Of a stretch of 64,000 bases of DNA, positions 1 to 8,069 are shown one piece after another. Each line of letters opens with the position of its first letter. The first letter of the stretch is position 1. Source of the stretch: Gadus chalcogrammus (taxonomy: Eukaryota > Chordata > Actinopteri > Gadiformes > Gadidae); assembly GCF_026213295.1 (NCBI RefSeq), contig NC_079417.1, forward strand, positions 434,158 to 498,157, in the 5' to 3' direction. The position numbers and the translations under genes were made by a program. A model generated the notes under the pieces. That model was not told the origin of the DNA. It worked only from the letters and a program-made list of their open reading frames with translations, and ran no database searches.

Positions 1-99
1 TAAACCATCCATTGACACCGGATTTCTCCTTTGACTACCCGTGGTGTTTAAATAGGCAGCGGCAGCATGATATGTGATCATAGGGCTGTTGTGTTGCAG

Positions 100-2137
100 G
101 GCGGAGAACCAGACATTGTCACGGTCTCTAAGATGGTGCTCAACGATTGGCAGAGGGGACGCATCCCGTTCTTCGTGAAACCGCCAGGACCCGATAACGA
201 CCCGGAGGTGAGAACCGGTGGAACCATATGGCGGGGATGACGTCATCGTGACGGCGTCATCGTGACGGTGTGATGACGTCATCGTGACGTTGTGACGGCG
301 TCGTGATGGCGACATGGCGTCATAGTGACGTCATCGTGACGTGTGACAGCGTTATTGTGACTGGGTGATGGCGCCATCGTGATGTGTGACAGCGTCATAG
401 TGACGTTGTGATGGTTTCATTGTGACGGTGTTATGACGTCATCGTGATGGTGTGACGGCGTCATCGTGACTGCAGCGTGATGACGTCATCGTGGCCTCTT
501 CATGTCTATCTTTGGGTTGTTCTGGAGGCTAGTGTTTCATCCATGTTGTGTGATGTGAACTTTGAGAAGGTCATTGTGTTATTCGTTCATCCTTTCCTTT
601 GGGTGTGTCGGCTGTGTGCTGCCTCCTAGAAATCAATCAATATTCAGGAAAACGACCAACTATTGTATTAGTATGGACGCTAGCTGCTAAAAGAGAATGA
701 AGGGAGGAGACCTGACCATGGATGTGATGTGACTCCTGCAGGGCAAGGAGAAGGAGGCCGCTGCACCTGGGGCTGAGGTGCAGGTGCAGGAGGAGCAGCA
801 GCAGCAGCAGCAGCAGGAGGAGCAGCAGGAGGGGGAGGAGGAGGTGGCGGCCATGCCCGCAGAGCAGGAGGCCCAGGAGAGATGTAAGGAGAAGCAGAAG
901 GAGCAGGTCCAGAAGATTCTGGCCGGCGTGCGTCAGAACTTTGGGAAGATCTCGGTGGCGCCGGAGTTCAACGACGAGGACCTGGACCCCGTGGAGATGG
1001 CCGACCTCGACCCCTCCGACTTCTCCGACGTGGAGGAGGAGGAGGAGGATGAGGAGGATGCTGGAGAGGAGGAGAAGGAGGAGGAGCAGCAGGAGCAGCA
1101 GGAGGAGCAGGCTGCAGCAGGGGGACAGGCGGGGCGGCCCAGCACCGCGGCAGCAGGGGTGACCAAAGGCCCCAGCAACACGATCCGTCAGCTGGACGAG
1201 AAGATCGCAAAATACAAGCAGTTCCTGGACCGCGCCAAGTCCAAACGCTTCTCTGCCATCCGGTACGTCCCACAGCCAGGGCCTATCCCTCCTTCCTCTC
1301 TGTGGCCCCTAGGAGCCAGGGCCATCCCTCTAGGAGCCAGGGCCTATCCCTCCTCTCTGGCCCCTAGGAGCCAGGGCCTATCCCTCCTCTCTGGCCCCTA
1401 GGAGCCCCTGAGATGTGTTATTGTGAGAGGCTCCATGTGGTGCCGGTGCTGCCTAATCAACGGCCTGTCTTCAATAAGGGCCTCAGCCCTGGCAGGGTGC
1501 GCAACGCTACATCACAGGCTGTGCGCGGCCCCGTGTGGCGGGAGGCCAGTCAGCCGCCAGCTTCCAGCGGCCTTGATGCGCCGCTAATGTTCTCTCTCTC
1601 TCTGCACAGGATTCCAAAGGGGCTGTCAAGCAAAGTGTTAGCAGACGACAAACCCAAACAAGATGAGAAGCAAGCCCATATTAAAGGTAGGTCTACACAC
1701 ATCCCCCCCACCCCTACCACCTGCTAGTGCCCTTATCGTTGGGGAATGTCCCAGCATCAGCCTGGTTAACGCTCAGTGCTCTGTTCCCAGCTGTGATCGA
1801 GAGGTCAAAGAAGAGGAGGGCGGGGGAGGAGGAAACCCCGGCCGCGGCCAAGATGACCTCCAAACAGGTGACCTCTTCCTCCTCATCACGGCCTGTAAAC
1901 CATGCTGGACGTGAATCTAATATACAACAGAGTGTAAATGTAGCGACAGCGGGGTCGTGGAGGGAACCTGCACTGACGCCTTCCACTCTCTCTCTCTCCC
2001 AGAGACGCGCAGCCGAGCGGGCGAGCAAGCTGAAGGTGGGCGCGCGTTACTACGAGACGCACAACGTCAAGAACAAGAACCGGGACAAGAAGATGCCCGT
2101 GTTGGAGGGGAAGAAGGGCAAGAAGGCAAAGCGCTAG
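100..2137 (+). CDS. GNL2: GNL2, nucleolar GTP-binding protein 2, C-terminal exons (5' partial)
   Basis: GNL2 (NOG2/NGP-1) is a circularly permuted nucleolar GTPase acting in pre-60S ribosome maturation. The window holds the last five coding exons: 100-207, 742-1262, 1610-1686, 1791-1867 and 2003-2137 (stop TAG 2135-2137). All are bounded by AG/GT and join in frame (phases 0, 2, 1, 0). The first exon encodes the family signature around [17 protein letters not shown]. The second has a Gln/Glu-rich acidic low-complexity stretch and the conserved [19 protein letters not shown] block. The last exon ends in a Lys/Arg-rich tail (GRNV-like [15 protein letters not shown], then KKGKKAKR), typical of nucleolar proteins. 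The GTPase core lies upstream of the window. The gene is tail-to-tail with DNALI1, as in human. Identification is secure. The poly-Q run (positions about 793-816) may vary in length between individuals. Confidence 0.95.
225..495. repeat. Degenerate minisatellite with CRE-like octamers, GNL2 intron
   Basis: Irregular repeats of the kind GTGACGTCATCGTGACG, within the intron between the first two GNL2 exons seen here. The palindromic octamer TGACGTCA occurs five times, with further one-base variants. The unit is too diverged for a clean period. The rest of the intron (500-741) is unique and shows nothing recognisable. Confidence 0.85.
1272..1400. repeat. Short tandem repeat at a GNL2 donor-side intron
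   Basis: About three copies of a unit containing GCCAGGGCCTATCCCTCC and CTGGCCCCTAGGA start ten bases after the exon ending at 1262. The exon frame reads through them, so a naive ORF extends to 1401. The exon end at 1262 is preferred because it joins in phase 2 to the next conserved exon. Confidence 0.75.
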
Positions 2138-2270
2138 AGGAACGCTGTGGACACTAACAGGCCTTCACACAGCCTGCTGGCGGACTGACAGGGAGGAGTC
2201 CTAAGAGGAGCTCTCATTGGTGGAGGGGTGGGGGCGTGGCTCTCTGAGCCTTTTGTTTAATGGGTTCCCT

Positions 2271-2359
2271 GAGTGCACACTTAATGTGTGGAGGTGAAAT
2301 GTGTCCTCCATCAAGTGGACTGATGGAGGGCACATTTCAGCTCAGTGGAGTGTGCACTC
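2271..2359. repeat. Long imperfect inverted repeat between convergent GNL2 and DNALI1
   Basis: Inner arms GAAATGTGTCCTCCATCA and TGATGGAGGGCACATTTC pair with one mismatch around a 7-base loop. Outer arms GAGTGCACACT (from 2271) and AGTGTGCACTC (to 2359) pair perfectly. In RNA this would make an approximately 89-nt hairpin in the GNL2 3' UTR or, read the other way, downstream of the DNALI1 stop. A degenerate short inverted-repeat element is the main alternative to a functional structure. Confidence 0.8.
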
Positions 2360-2592
2360 CAGAGCCTTCTGTTGGAGCCTCAGGGGGCAGATAAGGACTC
2401 ATTAATCCACCTCTAGACACATGTCTGACCCACGCGCCCGCTGGCATCTCGACAACCTTTCAAGTCTCAGAGAAAACGATAACTTGTGCTGTAAAAAGAT
2501 ATTTACACCCAGAGACCCACAATGTGTTGAATGTTTTTTATAAATCTGCGTCCAGGCCTTAAATGAGGTCAGGTGTCTTGTGTCGGAGGATC

Positions 2593-5500
2593 TCATTTCT
2601 TTGGAGTGATGGTTACTTCCAGCTGGGCCTGCAATGAGAACATTCTTTAAATGCTAACGTGGAAAAAAATAATAAAAAAACCTGTCATTTCAATGTAAAC
2701 TACATTACTCTTTCAAATAAAAAGCTATTTTAAATAAAGTGGTTGTAAATGTTGAAAGGAGGGGGTCATGCGTCACCTTGAGCTGCTGGTTGGTCCTCTT
2801 GAGGAACTGGATCTCCTCACCGTGCTTCCTCTCCTCGGTCTGGCGGATCTCCAGCTCTCTCTTCTCCACCGCCTCACATCTGGCCTTCTGCTCGCTCAGC
2901 TGATGCTCCAAGTCCTGCTTCTCCAGCTCCAGCTCCCTGAGCTACAGACCAGGAACCATCAACAGACCACTGAGCTACAGACCAGGAACCATCAACAGAC
3001 CACTGAGCTACAGACCAGGAACCATCAACAGAGCACTGAGCTACAGACCAGGAACCATCAACAGACCACTGAGCTACAGACCAGGAACCATCAACAGACC
3101 ACTGAGCTACAGACCAGGCACCATCAACAGACCACTGAGCTACAGACCAGGAACCATCAACAGGAGGCCACTGAGCTACAGGGCAGGAACCATCAACAGA
3201 GCACTGAGCTACAGACCAGGAACCATCAACAGGCCACTGAGCTACAGGGCAGGAACCATCAACAGACCAGGAACAATCAACAGGCCACTGAGCTACAGAC
3301 CAGGAACCAACAACAGACCAGGAACAATCAACAGGCCACTGAGCTACAGACCAGGAACCATCAACAGGCCACTGAGCTACAGACCAGGAACCATCAACAG
3401 ACCACTGAGCTACAGACCAGGAACCATCAACAGAGCACTGAGCTACAGACCAGGAACCATCAACAGGAGGCCACTGAGCTACAGGGCAGGAACCATCAAC
3501 TGAGCTACAGACCAGGAACCATCAACAGGGCAGGAACCATCAACAGACCAGGAACAATCAACAGGCCACTGAGCTACAGACCAGGAACCATCAACAGACC
3601 AGGAAAAATCAACAGGCCACTGAGCTACAGACCAGGAACCATCAACAGGCCACTGAGCTACAGACCAGGAACCATCAACAGACCAGGAACAATCAACAGG
3701 CCACTGAGCTACAGACCAGGAACCATCAACACCACTGAGCTACTGAGTAGACCAGGAACCATCAACAGAGCACTGAGCTACAGACCAGGAACCATCAACA
3801 GGCCACTGAGCTACAGGGCAGGAACCATCAACAGACCAGGAACAATCAACAGGCCACTGAGCTACAGACCAGGAACCATCAACAGACCAGGAACAATCAA
3901 CAGGCCACTGAGCTACAGACCAGGAACCATCAACAGGCCACTGAGCTACAGACCAGGAACCATCAACCGACCAGGAACAATCAACAGGCCACTGAGCTAC
4001 AGACCAGGAACCATAAACAGACCAGGAGCCATCAACAGACCAGGAACAATCAACAGACCACTGAGCTACAGACCAGGAACCATTAACACCACTGAGCTAC
4101 AGACCAGGGACCATCAACAGGCCACTGAGCTACAGACCAGGGACCATCAACACCCCTGAGCTAAAGACCAGGAACCATCAACAGGCCACTGAGCTACAGA
4201 CCAGGAACCATCAACAGGCCACTGACCTACAGACCAGGAACCATCAACAGGCCACTGAGCTACAGACCAGGAACCATCAACAGATCACTGAGCTACAGAC
4301 CAGGAACCATCAACAGACCCGGAACCATCAACAGGCCACTGAGCTACAAACCAGGAACCATCAACACCAGTGAGCTACAGACCAGGGAGGGACCATCAAC
4401 AGAGCACTGAGCTACAGACCAGGAACCATCAACACCACTGAGCTACAGACCAGGAACCATCAACAGACCACTGAGCTACAGACCAGGAAACATCAACCGA
4501 CCAGGAACCATCAACAGACCACTGAGCTACAGACCAGGAACCATCAACAGGCCACTTAGCTACAGACCAGGAACCATCAACAGACCAGGAGCCATCAACA
4601 CCACTGAGCAGCAGACCAGGAATAATCTACACAACAGGAATCAACACATCATGTCGGGAACCATCAACACAACAGACCAATAAAACCATCAACACAACAA
4701 GAACATCAACACAACAGACCAGGAACCATAAACAATAGGCCAATGAACAAAAAAAAAAGGAACCATCAACAAAAGAGACCAGGAACCATCAACAGACCAA
4801 TGAGCTACAAGACCAGGAACCATCAACACAACAGAACAATGAGCTATAACACCAGGAACCATCAACACAACAGAACAATGAGCTATAACACCAGGAACCA
4901 TCAACACCATAGGCTAAGGCAGTCCTTACAACCAGTACTGGATGCTAGCTGACCCCTAGCTCTCTACTGTACGCTAGCTGACCCCTAGCTCTCTACTGGA
5001 CGCTAGCTGACCCCTAGCTCTCTACTGGACGCTAGCTGACCCCTAGCTCTCTACTGGACGCTAGCTGACCCCTAGCTCTCTACTGGACGCTAGCTGACCC
5101 CTAGCTCTCTACTGGACGCTAGCTGACCTCTAGCTCTCTACTGGATGCTAGCTGACCCCTAGCTCTCTACTGGACGCTAGCTGACCCCTAGCTCTCTACT
5201 GGACGCTAGCTGACCCCTAGCTCTCTACTGGACGCTAGCTATCCCCAACTTCTCTACTGGACGCTAGCTGACCCCTAGCTCTCTACTGGACGCTAGCTGA
5301 CCCCTAGCTCTCTACTGGACGCTAGCTGACCCCTAGCTCTCTACTGGACGCTAGCTGACCCCTAGCTCTCTACTGGACGCTAGCTGACCCCTAGCTCTCT
5401 ACTGGACGCTAGCTGACCTCTAGCTCTCTACTGGATGCTAGCTGACCCCTAGCTCTCTACTGGACGCTAGCTGACCCCTAGCTCTCTACTGGACGCTAGC

Positions 5501-7232
5501 TGACCCCTAGCTCTCTACTGGACGCTAGCTATCCCCAACTTCTCTACTGGACGCTAGCTGACCCCTAGCTCTCTACTGGACGCTAGCTGACCTCTAGCTC
5601 TCTACTGGACGCTAGCTGACCCCTAGCTCTCTACTGGACGCTAGCTGACCCCTAGCTCTCTACTGGACGCTAGCTGACCCCTAGCTCTCTACTGGACGCT
5701 AGCTATCCCCAACTTCTCTACTGGACGCTAGCTGACCCCTAGCTCTCTACTGGACGCTAGCTGACCCCTAGCTCTCTACTGGACGCTAGCTGACCCCTAG
5801 CTCTCTACTGGACGCTAGCTGACCCCTAGCTCTCTACTGGACGCTAGCTGACCCCTAGCTCTCTACTGGACGCTAGCTGACCCCTAGCTCTCTACTGGAC
5901 GCTAGCTGGCCCTTAGCTCTCTGCAGTGTGTGCTAGTTGACCCTTAGCTCTCTGCAGTGTGTGCTAGTTGACCCTAGCTCTCTCTGCCTCTCTCTCTCTC
6001 TCACCCGTGTCTCCATGTCGCTCTTGCCCTGCTCGGCCTGCAGGGCCTTGCGGACCCCGAACGCCATGCTGCTCTCGTACAGCGTCTGGTAGGCCGCCAC
6101 TGTCATGCGGATCTCGTTGCGGATGCGTAGAAGCAAGACGCCGCGCTCCGCACAGTTGATGGTCACCTGACGGATCAGCTCGTCTGAGGGTCAGAGGTCA
6201 CAGTTGCTGGTCACCTGACGGAACTGCTCGTCTTAGGGTCAGAGGTCAGGGTAAGGAGGCAGCTGTTTGATTCTACTACAGAGGGCCCAGTATGACTCCA
6301 GTCTACCCAGTGGACCAACGGGCGGCTGGTTGTGATGGGTGATGGAGCCCTGGTGATCTAGAAGCACTAGGAGATATCAGGTGTAGCTCATGTGGACAGA
6401 GCCCCCAGTCAGGGTCTGGGGGCTCTGTCCACCCCCAGTCAGGGTCCGGGGGTCGCCTCCAGGCCCCAGCAGGCGGTCCTCACCAAAGCACTGTCCGTAC
6501 AGCTCTCGGCGGACGGGGCAGATGCCGGTCTCGCGGGCCTGCCGCCGCCCCAGCAGCGCGTCCAGCTGGTCCGTGAGCTGCACCACGTCGGAGCGTGTGC
6601 AGGGGGTGCTCGACACCTGCTGCACCCACAGCTGGCCCGCCTCCGCCCACTCCCTGCGGACACACAGCACCTCAGCAGGCGGAGCTCACAGACCTACAGC
6701 GCCGCCGAGAGCCACTGGACGCTGACATCAGACAAGCGGATACAACTATAGAAGGAGCTTCACTCTGTTAGTGACCATGGGGCCAGATAGGAGCCCAATG
6801 ACTAGTGGGGTCACCCAGTGGGTGGGGTCACCCAGTGGGTGGGGTGTATACCCAGTGGGTGGGGTGTGGGGTGGGGTGTATACCCAGTGGGTGGGGTATA
6901 TACCCAGTGGGTGGGGTGTCACCCAGTGTGGTGTCACCCAGTGGGTGGGGTGTATACCCAGTGGGTGGTGTCACCCAGTGGGTGGGGTGTATACCCAGTG
7001 GGTGGGGTATATACCCAGTGGGTGGGGTGTCACCCAGTGTGGTGTCACCCAGTGGGTGGGGTACACCCAGTGGCTGGTGTCACCCAGTGGGTGGGGTATA
7101 CCTGGGGGGCAGCAGGGCGTTGAGGACCTCCTCCGTCTGCTGTCTAGGGGCGTCGGCCCCGGGGGATCGGGGGGGCGGGGGGACCGGGCCGGACAGGGGG
7201 GGCTGCTGGGGGCTGGGCTTCAGAGACCGTGC

Positions 7233-7291
<59 letters not shown>

Positions 7292-7522
7292 TACAGACAG
7301 GCACACAAATACAAAGATAGTCACACACAAACATGTATGAGCCCAGAATCGAGATTTGTTGAGCCGGTCAGAGCGGTTTATTGAGCCGCTTCAGAGCGGT
7401 TTTCTGGTTCAGGTTCCTCTCCGTCCTACCTTGGGGGTCTTCCGGTCCGCGGTTCTTTCCACGGCTCTGCTCTGCAGGACCGGGGTGTCGTACCTCAGCA
7501 GGGACTCCGCCGGGGGGATCAT
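2593..7522 (-). CDS. DNALI1: DNALI1, axonemal dynein light intermediate chain 1 (complete)
   Basis: DNALI1 (p28) is a subunit of inner-arm dyneins of motile cilia and sperm flagella. Six coding exons on the - strand, in order: 7430-7522, 7102-7232, 6484-6653, 6005-6183, 2777-2941 and 2593-2628. They total 774 nt, or 257 residues plus stop, against 258 aa in human. All junctions are GT-AG and in phase (0, 2, 1, 0, 0). The start ATG (7520-7522) opens the conserved MIPPAESLLRYDTPVL. Exon 3 carries QARETGICPVRRELY, exon 4 carries INCAERGVLLLRIRNEIR, and exon 5 is the coiled coil ending EEIQFLKRTNQQLK. The final exon encodes AQLEVTITPKK. The exon-5 acceptor was set at 2941 because it restores the family alignment (ELEKQDLE); an acceptor 5 bases further in would break phase. 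Introns 1 to 4 are filled with four unrelated tandem arrays. Confidence 0.95.
2671..2738 (+). terminator. Candidate GNL2 polyadenylation signals
   Basis: Three AATAAA hexamers on the + strand at 2671-2676, 2716-2721 and 2733-2738, 530-600 bp after the GNL2 stop. If used, the GNL2 transcript overlaps the last DNALI1 exon (2593-2628) in antisense, matching the overlapping 3' ends of these genes in human. Which signal is used cannot be told from sequence. Confidence 0.5.
2942..4915. repeat. 33-bp minisatellite in DNALI1 intron 4, containing the exon-5 splice acceptor
   Basis: About 55-60 copies of a 33-bp unit whose core is ACAGACCAGGAACCATCAAC followed by AGACCACTGAGCT. It starts exactly at the exon-5 boundary. 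On the - strand each unit carries CTGTAG plus the first exon bases CTCAG, so the 3' splice site is part of the repeat. Variants include a 15-bp partial unit (AGACCAGGAACAATC) and GAGGCCAC insertions. Copies degrade after about 4600. Because 33 is divisible by three, a spurious 463-codon frame runs through it. Confidence 0.95.
4944..5990. repeat. 29-bp minisatellite with higher-order structure, DNALI1 intron 4
   Basis: About 34 near-perfect copies of a 29-bp unit (CTAGCTGACCCCTAGCTCTC plus TACTGGACG). Diagnostic variants recur at fixed multiples of the unit: ATCCCCAACTT at about 5241, 5531 and 5705, TGACCTCTAG at about 5125, 5415 and 5589, and CTGGATG at about 5142 and 5432. Spacings of 290 and 174 bp equal 10 and 6 units. 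This points to segmental duplication of blocks within the array. Confidence 0.95.
6184..6250. repeat. Partial duplicate of the DNALI1 exon-4 5' boundary
   Basis: Positions about 6199-6248 repeat about 6151-6198 (GGTCACCTGACGGA, CTCGTCT and GGGTCAGAGGTCA) with a few substitutions and a period near 49 bp. The copy carries the first codons of exon 4 and its acceptor into intron 3, where the acceptor bases have changed (CTTAGGG for CTGAGGG on the + strand). Confidence 0.8.
6251..6483. other. DNALI1 intron 3 remainder
   Basis: Mostly unique sequence. A short direct repeat of CCCCCAGTCAGGGTC occurs at about 6401 and 6433. No gene or transposon is recognised. Confidence 0.6.
6800..7101. repeat. G-rich minisatellite, DNALI1 intron 2
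   Basis: Repeats of ACCCAGTGGGTGGGGT with GTATA, GTC or TATATA linkers, so the unit length varies (about 18-24 bp). It runs up to the exon-2 donor at 7101/7102. The array reads as G/W/V-rich peptide in every frame and is not coding. Confidence 0.9.
7233..7293. repeat. (CA)n microsatellite at the DNALI1 exon-2 acceptor
   Basis: A CA run abuts the exon-2 acceptor. On the - strand it is a (TG)n tract leading into TGTAG and then the exon, replacing a normal polypyrimidine tract. Interrupted CA-rich sequence continues to about 7330. Confidence 0.9.
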
Positions 7523-8069
7523 TCTGATGACTTTAACTCACTTTCTACGGCGGGAGAAACAGTAAATACTCGACGCTTCACCTGTGACTCTGACTGTTGA
7601 TGTCGTCATGGTTACCAGCAGAACGTACGCTCATCACGTTGACCGTTAATGGTGCCATGGTTACCAGCCGTCCGGTAGCGCATGCGCTCTGCTACCCGCC
7701 TGAACTGGGGTCAGCTGGAGGCTGAAACGTCGTCCGTACTCATGCTATAGTGGTATAATTAATACTGTACGCGGCCTTCACTTCTCAGCTCATTCAAACT
7801 GGGATAAAGAATAAATAAAGAATAAATGAAGGATGAATAAAGAACAAATAAAGAAGGCCCCGAGTGGTGGCGGAACCATCAGTCGGGGAAGGGACTGGGA
7901 CGTCGGAGACTGTTTCCTGCGCACCACCGGAAGTGGAAACGAAACAGCGTTTACACAATAGAAGTTTTGGTGTTTAGAGTTTTACCTTCATTGTGTATAA
8001 AATCACATTTCTGGACGCTATGATAAACGTTTAGTTCAATATAAACCAGGTTAGTCGCGTTGCTTTAAG
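7523..8069. promoter_or_regulatory. Bidirectional DNALI1/SNIP1 promoter region
   Basis: The 547 bp between the divergent start codons hold both promoters. Visible sites are a perfect NRF1-type palindrome GCGCATGCGC (7678-7687), an ETS-type ACCGGAAGT (7926-7934), and two copies of CATGGTTACCAGC (about 7605 and 7657) that resemble an RFX half-site. RFX factors typically drive ciliary genes such as DNALI1, but the half-sites are imperfect, so this is weak inference. An A-rich AATAAATAAAG run lies at about 7810-7850. Confidence 0.65.

Noticed and set aside
1263..1401. Extension of the GNL2 exon to 1401
   Set aside because: Read-through into an intronic repeat; splicing at 1262 joins the conserved next exon in phase 2.
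2768..4159. 463-codon + strand open frame
   Set aside because: It starts antisense to DNALI1 exon 5 and runs through the 33-bp array; repeat peptide only (ELQTRNHQQTT-like).
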